Source: an uncultured Muribaculaceae bacterium
Lineage (GTDB): Bacteria; Bacteroidota; Bacteroidia; Bacteroidales; Muribaculaceae
NCBI GenBank assembly: GCA_910579675.1
Contig: CAJTUF010000014.1
Location: 20,481-84,480, forward strand
Reading direction: 5' to 3'
DNA length: 64,000 nucleotides
Positions 37,197 to 46,702 of this stretch are shown here, piece after piece. Under the pieces are notes generated by a model. The model made no database searches, had not been told where the DNA came from, and was given only the letters and a program-made list of their open reading frames with translations. The number at the start of each line of letters is the position of its first letter. Positions within the stretch are counted from its first letter, which is position 1. The position numbers were made by a program, and so were the translations under genes.

Positions 37197-39623
37197 ATGA
37201 ACAACTTACGATATATCACCCGCCGGCTCACAATGGTTATGATACTGGCCACAGCCGTCATTTCGGCTGTGGCCCAAGTCAATTTACGCGGCACCGTGAG
37301 CGGTCCCGACAATAAGCCTATCGAATTTGCCACCGTCAGGGTGGCAGGCTCAGCCATAGGCACCCACACAGGCCTCGACGGCACATACCGGCTCTCTTTC
37401 TCTCCTGCCGACACTGTCACGGTGATCTTTTCCTGCATTGGCTACAATCAGGTGACCCGACGTCTCATCGACGCCGAAGGGGATGTCACGCTCAATGTCC
37501 TCCTCCACCCCTCGGCCAAGGACATAGGCGAAGTGGAGATCACCGAAGCACGCAAGCAGACCGGCTCGATGCAACGCATTGATGGCACCGACTATCGCCT
37601 TCGCGCTGCCGATGCCACGGGTGGCTCTATCGAAAGCCTTCTCACCACCCTCGGAGGTGTCAACTCTTCCAATGAACTATCGAGCCAATACTCAGTGCGC
37701 GGCGGTTCCTACGACGAAAATTCGGTCTACATCAACGGCATGGAGATCTACCGCCCTCTGCTCATCAGCTCGGGACAACAGGAGGGATTGAGCGCAATCA
37801 ATCCCGACATGGTGGAGTCGGTGGAGTTTTCGACCGGAGGCTTCGGCGCCGAATATGCCGACAAGATGTCGAGCGCGCTCGATATCACCTACCGCACACC
37901 CACCAACTTCGACGGATCGGTGTCGGCATCGCTAATGGGGGCCACCGCCTCAGTGGGCCATGCCTCGGGCAAATTCAGCCAGCTCCACGGCGTTCGCTAC
38001 AAGCGCAATGCCTCGCTGCTTTCGTCGATGGAGACCAAGGGTGAGTACGATCCCTCTTTTTTCGACTACCAGACCCACCTCAACCTCAAGGTATCGAAGC
38101 GGGTCAATCTGTCGCTATTAGGGAATGTGGCTATCAACGACTATCGGTTCACGCCCCGCGACCGCACAACCAATTTTGGCACTTCGACCGATGCCAAGCA
38201 ATTCAAGGTGTATTTCGACGGTCAAGAGCGTGATAAATTCCAGACCTTTTTCGGCGCTTTGAGCCTGAGCTATGCGGCAAGCCGCACCACTGCTCTCCAG
38301 CTCATGGCTTCCGGATTCCTGTCCAATGAGCTTGTGGCCTACGACATTTCCGGCGAATATTGGCTCGATCAGGCCGGAACTAACGGCAGCGGCGACGATG
38401 GCCCGATAGGAGGCGAGCTCGGCGTTGGCCGCTATCACGAACATGCCCGCGACCGTCTGAAAGCTTCCGTAGCATCACTATCGCTGCGCGGCTCCACAGC
38501 GCTGCGCCGCGAAAACACCCTCACCTACGGAGCGACCATGCGCCACGAAAGCCTTATGGAGCGCACCCGCGAGTGGGAGCTCCGAGATTCAGCCGGCTTC
38601 TCGCTGCCATCCGACGGTGTAAATCTCCGCATGATCTACAATCTCTCCGGTAGTCACGACATATCATCAACCCGCATCGAGGGCTATGTGCAGGATCGTC
38701 ACCGATTCTCCACTTCGGCCGGTTTTTTCAACATCCAGGCCGGAGTGAGGCTGAGCTGGTGGAGTTTCAACCGTGAGATGCTCATAAGCCCAAGGGCTTC
38801 GGTGGGATTTGTGCCTGATGCCGCTCAATCGTGGGCTTTCCGGTTCTCTACCGGGCTGTATTACCAGAGTCCATTTTACAAGGAATTTCGTATGACAGTG
38901 ACCGACCCTGTCACCGGCAACTCCACCATAGCCCTCAACAGAGATATCAAGAGTCAGCGTTCGATTCACTTTATACTTGGTGCCGACTACACGTTCCGTG
39001 CCTTTTCGCGTCCCTTCAAATTTTCCGGAGAGATGTATTATAAGGCATTGTCTGACCTGATACCTTATGAGATCGACAATCTCAAAGTGGTATATTCGGG
39101 TATCAACGAATCAAGCGGCCACGCCATGGGCCTCGATCTTAAGCTATTCGGCCAATTTGTGCCCGGCTCCGACTCATGGCTCACATTCTCGCTGATGAAC
39201 ACCCGTGAGAATCTACGCGGCGTGAGCGTGCCACGCCCCACCGACCAGCGCTATGCCGTAGGACTGTTCTTCACCGACTTCTTCCCTAAGTTGCCACGCC
39301 TCAAGGTGAGCCTGCGCGGCATATTTTCCGACGGATTGCCCACCACTCCGCCTCGGTCAGGCCGCGATAAAGGCTATTTCCGCACCCCACCCTACAAGCG
39401 CGTTGATTTCGGCCTGATGTATGGCATAATTCTCCCTCCTGCCGATGGCGAAAGCCGCCGCGGCATAAAAAGCCTGTGGGCGGGGCTCGACGTTTTCAAT
39501 CTGCTCGACATTTCAAATGTCAGCTCATACTATTGGGTCACCGACGTAAACTCCATCCAGTATGCGGTGCCCAACTATCTCACACGCCGACAGATCAACG
39601 TGAGGCTGACTCTCGACTTCTGA
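37197..39623 (+). CDS. TonB-dependent outer-membrane receptor
   Basis: An 808-residue receptor. Signal peptide about 1-26 (ending VAQVNLRG), carboxypeptidase-regulatory-like domain (about 27-110), plug (about 120-235, including QYSVRGGSYDENSVYINGMEIYRP) and barrel to the C-terminal LTLDF. The plug and final Phe are typical. ATG 37197 is preferred to the overlapping GTG at 37194. No SusD gene is nearby, so it is unlikely to be a classic Sus-type glycan importer. The gene is 33 bases after the M3 peptidase, and a hairpin follows the stop. Ligand unknown. Confidence 0.88.
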   Translation: MNNLRYITRRLTMVMILATAVISAVAQVNLRGTVSGPDNKPIEFATVRVAGSAIGTHTGLDGTYRLSFSPADTVTVIFSCIGYNQVTRRLIDAEGDVTLNVLLHPSAKDIGEVEITEARKQTGSMQRIDGTDYRLRAADATGGSIESLLTTLGGVNSSNELSSQYSVRGGSYDENSVYINGMEIYRPLLISSGQQEGLSAINPDMVESVEFSTGGFGAEYADKMSSALDITYRTPTNFDGSVSASLMGATASVGHASGKFSQLHGVRYKRNASLLSSMETKGEYDPSFFDYQTHLNLKVSKRVNLSLLGNVAINDYRFTPRDRTTNFGTSTDAKQFKVYFDGQERDKFQTFFGALSLSYAASRTTALQLMASGFLSNELVAYDISGEYWLDQAGTNGSGDDGPIGGELGVGRYHEHARDRLKASVASLSLRGSTALRRENTLTYGATMRHESLMERTREWELRDSAGFSLPSDGVNLRMIYNLSGSHDISSTRIEGYVQDRHRFSTSAGFFNIQAGVRLSWWSFNREMLISPRASVGFVPDAAQSWAFRFSTGLYYQSPFYKEFRMTVTDPVTGNSTIALNRDIKSQRSIHFILGADYTFRAFSRPFKFSGEMYYKALSDLIPYEIDNLKVVYSGINESSGHAMGLDLKLFGQFVPGSDSWLTFSLMNTRENLRGVSVPRPTDQRYAVGLFFTDFFPKLPRLKVSLRGIFSDGLPTTPPRSGRDKGYFRTPPYKRVDFGLMYGIILPPADGESRRGIKSLWAGLDVFNLLDISNVSSYYWVTDVNSIQYAVPNYLTRRQINVRLTLDF

Positions 39624-39658
39624 CCATCCTATCATCCGCTATAAGACAACAATAATAA

Positions 39659-39704
39659 GGCGTCCCAGCTCCGTAATCGCTTGTGCGACACGTGCCGGGA
39701 CGCC
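39659..39704 (-). terminator. Hairpin between receptor and pgk
   Basis: Arms GGCGTCCC (39659-39666) and GGGACGCC (39697-39704) with a 30-base loop. On the minus strand it is followed by TTATTATTGTTG, a T-rich tail, so it most likely ends the pgk transcript; it may serve both convergent genes. Confidence 0.65.
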
Positions 39705-39742
39705 CCGTGCATTATGATAGGTGATGAATGGTCGAGAAAGGA

Positions 39743-40996
39743 TTACTTATCGCCACGGATAGCTGCGATGCCGGGGAGCACCTTGCCCTCGATAGCCTCG
39801 AGAAGAGCGCCGCCGCCGGTCGATACGTAGCTCACCTGATCGGCGAGACCAAACTTGTTGACACAAGCCACGGAGTCGCCGCCACCTACGAGCGAGAAAG
39901 CACCGTCGTTGGTAGCCTCAACGATAGCATCGGCGATAGCACGCGAGCCTGCAGTGAAGTTGTCAAACTCAAACACACCGGCAGGACCGTTCCAAAGGAT
40001 GGTCTTCGAGCCACGGATAGCGTCGGCAAAAGCCTTGCGGGTCTCAGGACCTGCGTCGAGGCCTTCCCAGCCGGCGGGGATATCCATCACGCTGCACACC
40101 TGAGTGTTGGCATCGTTGGAGAAAGCATCGGCAGCAATGCAGTCGGTGCCGAGAACGAGGTTTACACCCTTCTCCTTGGCCTTCTTCATGATGTCGAGAG
40201 CCAGATCGAGCTTGTCGAGCTCGCAGAGCGACTCGCCTACGTTGCCACCCTGAGCCTTGGCAAAGGTATAGGTCATGCCGCCGCAGAGGATGAGGTTGTC
40301 AACCTTGTCCATGAGGTTTTCGATGATACCGATCTTGGTCGATACCTTGGAACCACCCATGATGGCGGTGAAGGGGCGCTTGATATCCTTGAGGATATTG
40401 TCGACAGCCTTCACTTCCTTCTCCATAAGATAGCCGAGCATCTTGTCGTCGGCATCAAAATAGTCGGCGATCACGGCAGTGGAGGCATGACGACGGTGGG
40501 CGGTGCCGAATGCATCGTTCACATACACGTCGGCATACGAGGCGAGCTTCTTGGAAAATTCCTTCTGGCTCTCCTTCATGGCCTTCTTGGCGTCGGCATA
40601 AGCGGGATCTTCCTTGTCGATACCTACGGGCTTGCCCTCTTCTTCGGGGTGGAAGCGGAGGTTTTCAAGCAGGAGCACTTCGCCGGGTTTGAGATTGGCG
40701 GCAGCTTCAGCAGCGTCGGCGCAATCGGGAGCAAACTTCACGTCGCGGCCGAGTGCCTTGGCCACTGCGTCCTTGATCTGGGCGAGCGAGTATTTGGGGT
40801 TGACCTTGCCTTTGGGCTTGCCCATGTGGCTCATGATGATGAGCGAGCCGCCGTCGGCGAGGATCTTTTCGAGGGTGGGGAGGGCACCGCGGATGCGGGT
40901 GTCGTCGGTGATGTTGCCATTTTCGTCGAGGGGCACGTTGAAGTCAACGCGGACGATGGCTTTCTTACCGTTGAAGTTGTAGCTGTCGATGTTCAT
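39743..40996 (-). CDS. pgk: Phosphoglycerate kinase
   Basis: A 417-residue glycolytic enzyme that makes ATP from 1,3-bisphosphoglycerate. The signature VRVDFNVPLDENG (about 16-28), SHMGKPKG, LLENLRF, the hinge region and GGGDS nucleotide loop near the C terminus are all visible. Length is normal. It is cytosolic and lies 30 bases after pyrF on the same strand. A long open frame on the opposite strand is a composition shadow. Confidence 0.96.
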   Translation of the reverse strand: MNIDSYNFNGKKAIVRVDFNVPLDENGNITDDTRIRGALPTLEKILADGGSLIIMSHMGKPKGKVNPKYSLAQIKDAVAKALGRDVKFAPDCADAAEAAANLKPGEVLLLENLRFHPEEEGKPVGIDKEDPAYADAKKAMKESQKEFSKKLASYADVYVNDAFGTAHRRHASTAVIADYFDADDKMLGYLMEKEVKAVDNILKDIKRPFTAIMGGSKVSTKIGIIENLMDKVDNLILCGGMTYTFAKAQGGNVGESLCELDKLDLALDIMKKAKEKGVNLVLGTDCIAADAFSNDANTQVCSVMDIPAGWEGLDAGPETRKAFADAIRGSKTILWNGPAGVFEFDNFTAGSRAIADAIVEATNDGAFSLVGGGDSVACVNKFGLADQVSYVSTGGGALLEAIEGKVLPGIAAIRGDK

Positions 40997-41026
40997 TTGT
41001 CTATGAATATATGTTGATTGATTGTT

Positions 41027-41863
41027 TCAGTCGGCGTGTGAGGCGGGGAGCAGTGTGCTCATCTGGGCGGCGAGCTTCGAGGCTTCGGCTGCCGCAGCCT
41101 CGGCAAAGTCGGGACCTTGTGAGGCGTAGATGATGCCGCGCGAGGAGTTGACCAGCAGACCGCAGTCGGGGGTCATGCCGTAGCGTGCCACCTCTTCGAG
41201 GCTTCCACCCTGGGCTCCTACACCCGGCACAAGCAGGAAGCTCTCCGGAGCAACCTTGCGGATATCGGCAAACATAGCGCCGCGTGTGGCACCCACAACA
41301 TACATCATCTCATCCTTTCCTGCCCATTGCGAGGATTTGAGAATCACATTTTCAAAAAGTCGGCGTCCGTCGCGATCTTCTATGAGCTGGAAGTCGTGTG
41401 AGCCCTTATTGGATGTAAGCGCAAGGAGCACCACCCACTTCCCTTCGTAGCCGAGGAAGGGGGTCACCGAGTCTTCGCCCATGTAGGGTGCCACAGTAAT
41501 GGCGTCGACTCCGAGATGCTCGAAAAACGAACGCGCATAGAGCTGCGATGTATTGCCTATATCGCCGCGTTTGGCATCGGCTATGATAAACTGGTCGGGA
41601 TAACGCTCGCGGATATACTTCACTGTCTCCTCAAGGGCAGTCCAACCCTTGGCTCCAAGACTCTCATAAAAAGCGAGATTGGGCTTATAGGCCACGCAAT
41701 ATGGTGCGGTGGCGTCAATGATGGCCTTGTTGAATGCCGTGATCGGATCATCGGGGTGCGATTCAAGCACCGTCGAGGGTATCTTGCGGATATCGGTATC
41801 AAGCCCCACGCAGAGGAAGCTGCGCTTGGCAAAAATGTTGTCGATGAGTTGCTTGCGGTTCAT
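41027..41863 (-). CDS. pyrF: Orotidine 5'-phosphate decarboxylase
   Basis: A 278-residue class-2 (long-form) OMP decarboxylase making UMP. Blocks FLCVGLDTD, VAYKPNLAFYES, FIIADAKRGDIGNTS (catalytic Asp-Lys-Asp region), VTVAPYMGEDSV and LLVPGVGAQGG match. I start it at ATG 41863 (MNRKQL), where homologues begin. An ATG at 41914 overlaps the prfA stop (ATGA) and would add 17 residues; that codon could serve coupling. Between prfA and pgk. Confidence 0.92.
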   Translation of the reverse strand: MNRKQLIDNIFAKRSFLCVGLDTDIRKIPSTVLESHPDDPITAFNKAIIDATAPYCVAYKPNLAFYESLGAKGWTALEETVKYIRERYPDQFIIADAKRGDIGNTSQLYARSFFEHLGVDAITVAPYMGEDSVTPFLGYEGKWVVLLALTSNKGSHDFQLIEDRDGRRLFENVILKSSQWAGKDEMMYVVGATRGAMFADIRKVAPESFLLVPGVGAQGGSLEEVARYGMTPDCGLLVNSSRGIIYASQGPDFAEAAAAEASKLAAQMSTLLPASHAD

Positions 41864-41910
41864 TATATGCTGCGATAATTTGGTTTCTTGTAGTGGAGTG
41901 GGGTTTAATG

Positions 41911-43026
41911 TCATAAGGCAGCCTCCTGAAGGCGGGCGGCATTTTCGGCCACCGTGAGCTTATCGATCAGCTCCTGAATGTCGCCGTCGAGAAATGCCTG
42001 GAGGTTATAGGCTGTGTAGTTGATGCGATGGTCAGTTATGCGGGCCTGAGGGAAATTGTAGGTACGTATCTTGGCCGAGCGGTCGCCTGTCGACACGAGC
42101 GATTTGCGTCGCGAAGCTATCTCGTCGGTGTACTTGCGGTGCTCGCGGTCGTAGATAAACGATCGCAGGCGGCTCAGCGCACGCTCTTTATTCTTGGGCT
42201 GGTCGCGGGTCTCGGTACATTCGATCAATATCTCCTCGCTCTCGCCGGTGTTGGGATTGCGCCAGTTGTAGCGGAGGCGCACTCCGCTCTCCACCTTATT
42301 TACATTCTGGCCACCGGCACCGCCTGAGCGGAAGGTGTCCCAGCGGATCTCGCCTTCATTGATAGTGACATCAAACGGCTCTGCCTCCGGAAGCACAGCC
42401 ACCGTCGCAGCCGAAGTGTGCACTCGTCCCTGCGTCTCGGTGGCGGGAACACGCTGCACCCGATGAACGCCGCTCTCATACTTGAGGGTGCCATAGATAC
42501 TGTCGCCTCCGCTGATGCGCATGATTATCTCCTTGTAGCCGCCCGAAGCGCCTTCGGAGCATGACGACACAGCCACTGTCCACCCGCGGGTCTCGCAATA
42601 GCGTATATACATCTTGGCGAGATCGCCGGCAAAGAGCGCGGCCTCATCGCCGCCGGTACCCCCGCGTATCTCAAGGATAGCATTGCGGGCATCTTCCGGA
42701 TCGGCCGGAATCAACAGCATCTTTATCTCATCCTCCAGAGCCGGGATGGCGGCCTCGGCTCCGGCGAGCTCCTCGCGGGCCATGGCTTTGAGCTCGGCAT
42801 CGCTATCACTGTCATTGATTATGGCCCTTGCCTCGGAGGCTGAACCGAGCAGAGCACGGTAGCGACGAGTGGCCCCGACGAGCTTCTCCAGCTCGGCATA
42901 TTCCTTGGTGAGACGGACATAGCGCTGCATATCGGCCATCACGGCGGGGTCGGCCACAAGAGTGGCCACCTCGTCAAATCGGGCATCTATGCCATCGAGG
43001 CGTGCAAGAAGGCTGTTGGTTGACAT
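41911..43026 (-). CDS. prfA: Peptide chain release factor 1
   Basis: A 371-residue class-I release factor for UAA and UAG. The peptidyl-transferase GGQ is within RSGGAGGQNVNKVESGVRL. The decoding region contains the PATETQGRVHTSAATVAV block; the PAT motif distinguishes RF1 from RF2. First gene of prfA-pyrF-pgk, with a -7 element upstream at 43060-43067. Cytosolic and essential. Confidence 0.95.
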   Translation of the reverse strand: MSTNSLLARLDGIDARFDEVATLVADPAVMADMQRYVRLTKEYAELEKLVGATRRYRALLGSASEARAIINDSDSDAELKAMAREELAGAEAAIPALEDEIKMLLIPADPEDARNAILEIRGGTGGDEAALFAGDLAKMYIRYCETRGWTVAVSSCSEGASGGYKEIIMRISGGDSIYGTLKYESGVHRVQRVPATETQGRVHTSAATVAVLPEAEPFDVTINEGEIRWDTFRSGGAGGQNVNKVESGVRLRYNWRNPNTGESEEILIECTETRDQPKNKERALSRLRSFIYDREHRKYTDEIASRRKSLVSTGDRSAKIRTYNFPQARITDHRINYTAYNLQAFLDGDIQELIDKLTVAENAARLQEAAL

Positions 43027-43059
43027 TTCGTCGATATTGGATAGAACTGTTTATCACTG

Positions 43060-43067
43060 CAAAGATA
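43060..43067 (-). promoter_or_regulatory. -7 element for prfA-pyrF-pgk
   Basis: The minus strand reads TATCTTTG, fitting TAnnTTTG, 34 bases before the prfA ATG at 43026. The leader is about 26 bases. Confidence 0.65.
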
Positions 43068-43194
43068 ACAAACCCCCGACATATCCACAAACTAATCCAC
43101 ATAAAAATCCGACATAAGGCATGTGGTCAGCCCTGCCGGGCATACTTCTCCAAAAAAATTTACGGAATTTTTTCTTTAATCGCGAATATTTGTC

Positions 43195-43202
43195 TACTTT
43201 TG
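43195..43202 (+). promoter_or_regulatory. -7 element for the carboxyltransferase gene
   Basis: TACTTTTG fits TAnnTTTG, 58 bases before the ATG at 43261. It lies in an AT-rich stretch between divergent genes (43027-43260). Confidence 0.6.
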
Positions 43203-43260
43203 CCACATCCCCACAGGGACTCTCCGAATACCGACCAACCCATTTATATTTTTACATCTT

Positions 43261-45144
43261 ATGCCAACACGCAAGCTTAAGATCCGCGACCTGACACTGC
43301 GAGATGGTCAGCAGTCGCTCTTCGCTACCCGCCTTGACCAGGCCACCATCAACCGTCTGCTTCCCCTCTATGAGGACGCCGGATTCTATATCATGGAGGT
43401 CTGGGGTGGTGCCGTGCCCGATTCCGTGATGCGTTATCTCGACGAATCGCCTTGGGAGCGGTTGCGCATTGCCTCCAAGGCTATGAAGGGCAAAAGTCTG
43501 CTCTCGGCCCTCTCCCGAGGCCGCAACCTGTTTGGTTATGTACCCTACCCCGACGAAGTGCTCCGCGGCTTTTATGAGGAAGCCATCAAAAACGGCCTCA
43601 ATGTGATGCGCATCTTCGACGCCCTCAACGACATCGACAACGTAGCCGCGTCGATACGCATGATCAATGAGCTCGGAGGCATAGCCGACGGTGCCGTGTG
43701 CTACACTATCGACCCCAAGGAGGAAGCTCCCGAAGCTCCCAAGGGCCTCTTTGCCCGCCTCTTCGGCAAGAAACCCGCCGCTCCGGAAAAGATTTTCACC
43801 GACGACTACTTTGTAGAGAAGGCACGCCGCATGGAAGCTCTCGGAGCAAAGATCATCACCCTCAAGGATATGGCAGGACTCGTGACTCCCTCGCGTGCCG
43901 CTTCCATCATCTCACGCCTCAAGAGTGCTGTGAAATGCGATGTCGATTTCCACACCCACTGCACCCCCGGCTACGGTCTTGCCTCGTCGGTAATGGCCAT
44001 TCTCAACGGCGTCGATATACTCGACACCAACATTTGGTGGTTTGGCGGCGGCTCAGCTGCTCCGGCCATTGAGCTGATCTATATCTTCTGCCAGCGCATG
44101 GGCATCGAAGTCGATGTCAACATGGAAGCTGTTGGCCGCATCCGCACCGAGCTCCTCGAAGCACGCAAGGGACTCAAGGCCTTTGACCTTGCCAAGGAGA
44201 TGCCGATCGACTTCGACCCGCTCACCGATCAGGTGCCCGCCGAGATTCTGGCCCGCTTCGACGCCGCTATCGAGGCCGCTAAGGCAGGCGATGAAGACCG
44301 TCTGCTCAATGAGTGCCACGCCATCGAAGACTATTTCCACTTCCCGAAGCCCAATGAGCTGGTGAAAAACGCCGAAGTGCCCGGTGGTATGTACTCCAAC
44401 ATGGTGGCCCAGCTCAAGACTCTTCAGGCCGAAGACCTGCTCGAAGATGCCATGGCTCTCATCCCCAAGGTGCGCCGCGATGCAGGCCTCGTACCTCTGG
44501 TGACCCCCACCAGTCAGATCGTAGGCCAGCAGGCAGTGCTTCTGGCCATGGATCGCCGCAAGGGCAACCCCGACTACACCCAGACCTCAAATCAATTTGT
44601 GTCGCTCGTCAAGGGTGAATATGGCAAGACTCCAGTACCCGTGGTGCCCGAATTCCGCGGCCAGATCACTGGCGATTCCACCGAGCATCCCTACGACACC
44701 TCAAAGTATGTCAAGCCTGAAAATCCCATAGTGGCCGACCTTGGCGGCGTGAAGCTCGCAAAAAACAATGAGGAGTATCTGCTCCTTGAGCTGCTTCCCG
44801 CCGTGGCAAACAAGTTCCTGCGCAACCGCCGCACTGAGGAATATGAACAGGCCCATGCCGCCGAGCGTGCTGCCGAAGAGGCCCGCCGCGCTGCCGAAGA
44901 GGCCGCAAAGCCTAAGATGGAACCCATCACAGGCCCTGTGCTCGCGGCTCCCATGGGCGGCACCGTGATCGAAATCGACGTGAAGCCCGGCGATGAAATC
45001 AAACTCAATCAGAAGGTGCTTGTCTACGAAGCAATGAAGATGGAAAACGACATCCTCGCCGAGCAGGCCGGCATCGTTAAACGCATCCTCGTGGAGCCCG
45101 GTCAGGTTGTTGCCACCGGTCAGCCCATGATCGAATTTGAGTGA
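43261..45144 (+). CDS. Oxaloacetate decarboxylase alpha / pyruvate carboxylase B-like, biotinylated
   Basis: A 627-residue carboxyltransferase with its own biotin carrier domain. LTLRDGQQSLFATR (12-25) is the metal/substrate start of the TIM barrel, and VDFHTHCTPG gives the metal His pair. A 26-residue charged insert (about 153-178, KEEAPEAPKGLFARLFGKK) interrupts the barrel. An Ala/Glu-rich hinge (about 525-548) joins the biotinyl domain, with biotin on K593 in EAMKMEND. The barrel fold fits oxaloacetate decarboxylase alpha (Na+ pump). No beta or gamma subunit is adjacent, so a soluble decarboxylase or a partner encoded elsewhere is equally possible. Confidence 0.88.
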   Translation: MPTRKLKIRDLTLRDGQQSLFATRLDQATINRLLPLYEDAGFYIMEVWGGAVPDSVMRYLDESPWERLRIASKAMKGKSLLSALSRGRNLFGYVPYPDEVLRGFYEEAIKNGLNVMRIFDALNDIDNVAASIRMINELGGIADGAVCYTIDPKEEAPEAPKGLFARLFGKKPAAPEKIFTDDYFVEKARRMEALGAKIITLKDMAGLVTPSRAASIISRLKSAVKCDVDFHTHCTPGYGLASSVMAILNGVDILDTNIWWFGGGSAAPAIELIYIFCQRMGIEVDVNMEAVGRIRTELLEARKGLKAFDLAKEMPIDFDPLTDQVPAEILARFDAAIEAAKAGDEDRLLNECHAIEDYFHFPKPNELVKNAEVPGGMYSNMVAQLKTLQAEDLLEDAMALIPKVRRDAGLVPLVTPTSQIVGQQAVLLAMDRRKGNPDYTQTSNQFVSLVKGEYGKTPVPVVPEFRGQITGDSTEHPYDTSKYVKPENPIVADLGGVKLAKNNEEYLLLELLPAVANKFLRNRRTEEYEQAHAAERAAEEARRAAEEAAKPKMEPITGPVLAAPMGGTVIEIDVKPGDEIKLNQKVLVYEAMKMENDILAEQAGIVKRILVEPGQVVATGQPMIEFE

Positions 45145-45180
45145 TCCCCTCACCTGCCCTCAATAAGCGGGCCGCATTCA

Positions 45181-45228
45181 TAAAGCAACCGGGCCGGGAA
45201 GAACATTCTTCCCGGCCCGGTTGCTTTA
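45181..45228. terminator. Long perfect hairpin between convergent genes
   Basis: A 23-base perfect inverted repeat (45181-45203 and 45206-45228), rich in GC in the middle and ending in AAA/TTT at the base. It begins 36 bases after the carboxyltransferase stop and ends 19 before the nhaA stop. The symmetric layout suggests a bidirectional terminator. Confidence 0.85.
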
Positions 45229-45247
45229 TGCGGTATGAAAAGTGGTA

Positions 45248-46666
45248 TCAGACACCGGCTTCCTCATACTCATCGGGGACTGTGGTATGGGGCAGGGTGC
45301 GGCTGAGCATTATGTAGCCGAGCACACCCGACAGGAGCGAGCCGATGACAATGCCGAGCTTGGCATGATTGAGCAGATCCATGCCATGGGCACCCATAGC
45401 GCCAAAAGAGAGATTGGCAATGAAGAGGCTCACAGTAAATCCTATACCGCCGAGCATCGACACCGAGGCCACCATCTTCCAGTTGCTCTCGCTCGGCATG
45501 GGAGCCCATCCGAGTTTGACAGTGAGCCATGTAAAGGCAAAGATGCCGGCAAACTTACCTACTACCAGACCGAGGATAATGGCGAGCGATACACCTTCGA
45601 TGATTGTGGCCGGATCAAGACCGAGCAGGAAGATACCGGCATTGGCAAAGGCAAAGAGGGGGATAATGATATAATTGACCAGAGGATGAAGGGTGTCTTC
45701 AAGATCCTGAAGAGGAGAGATCACCTTATCGGAAGCACTCTCGATCTCCTTGAGACGGTTCATGCGCTCCTTGTCGAGGATGGTGCAGCGATCGGCAAGC
45801 TGGTCATCATCTTTCTCGTCAAACTGTCCTACCACCTTGCGGATCACCTGGACATACTTCTTGGGAGGATAGAGCGGGGTGGCAGGCACGCAGAAGGCCA
45901 CGAGCACTCCGGCGATTGTCGGGTGGATACCGGAGTTGAGGAACAGGAACCACACCACCATTCCCACAAGGATATAAAACATCTTGCTCTTGATCTTGAT
46001 GGCAGAACCGAGCAAAAGCACGCCGAGAAGAATGGCAGCATAAACCAGGAACATGAGTTCGAGATGGGTGGAGTAGCAGGTCGCGATAACTATGATGCCG
46101 CCGATATCATCGGCCACAGCAAGAGTGGTGAGGAATACCTTGAGCGACACCGGACAGCGGGAGCCGAGCATGGCGAGCACACCGATGGAAAAAGCTATGT
46201 CGGTGGCCATGGGGATGGCGGCGCCCCCTACATAGTCTGTGCCTGCTGCGAGGGCGAAAAAGATAAGCACCGGGAAGAGCATGCCTCCGCACGCACCCAT
46301 GATGGGCAGAAGAGCCTGCTTGATCGACGACAGCTCGCCTACAAGCATCTCACGCTTGATCTCAAGCCCGACCGAGAAGAAGAAGATAGCCATGAGGGCA
46401 TCATTGATAAAATCAAGGACGCTCATGGGCTCTCCGCCGTGGCTGAACACATTGAAATCACCGACCTGAAGGCGTACCTCCTGATTCCAGAAGTCGATGT
46501 AATACTGATTGATGCCTGGAATATTGGCAATGATAAGAGCCAGGACCGTGGCGAGGATCAAGAGGTTGCCGCCTGAGGCGTGACCTTTGATGGCTTGCGC
46601 GGCCGAATACATGATGTGGTATCCCTTGTTTGTCTGCTGATCGGGACCCTGCTCGTTGGTGGCCAT
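45248..46666 (-). CDS. nhaA: Na+/H+ antiporter NhaA
   Basis: A 472-residue NhaA-family antiporter with about 12 membrane segments. Conserved sites: GLEIKREMLVGEL, PMATDIAFSIGVLAMLGSR (Asp in TM4) and VADDIGGIIVIA (Asp-Asp pair, corresponding to E. coli D163/D164). It swaps internal Na+ for protons. An Asp/Glu/Lys-rich stretch (about 245-290) forms a cytosolic loop larger than in E. coli. It follows lepA by 36 bases and probably shares its promoter. Confidence 0.93.
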   Translation of the reverse strand: MATNEQGPDQQTNKGYHIMYSAAQAIKGHASGGNLLILATVLALIIANIPGINQYYIDFWNQEVRLQVGDFNVFSHGGEPMSVLDFINDALMAIFFFSVGLEIKREMLVGELSSIKQALLPIMGACGGMLFPVLIFFALAAGTDYVGGAAIPMATDIAFSIGVLAMLGSRCPVSLKVFLTTLAVADDIGGIIVIATCYSTHLELMFLVYAAILLGVLLLGSAIKIKSKMFYILVGMVVWFLFLNSGIHPTIAGVLVAFCVPATPLYPPKKYVQVIRKVVGQFDEKDDDQLADRCTILDKERMNRLKEIESASDKVISPLQDLEDTLHPLVNYIIIPLFAFANAGIFLLGLDPATIIEGVSLAIILGLVVGKFAGIFAFTWLTVKLGWAPMPSESNWKMVASVSMLGGIGFTVSLFIANLSFGAMGAHGMDLLNHAKLGIVIGSLLSGVLGYIMLSRTLPHTTVPDEYEEAGV

Positions 46667-46702
46667 GAGTGATTTGTGATTATGGAGTTTGTGAAATCGG
46701 GT

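Noticed and set aside
39728..41017. A 429-residue open frame antisense to pgk
   Set aside because: pgk on the other strand has full family motifs; the antisense frame is open only because of codon composition.
45242..46576. A 444-residue open frame antisense to nhaA, rich in His and Glu
   Set aside because: nhaA has the conserved antiporter residues; the His/Glu-rich antisense product mirrors hydrophobic codons.
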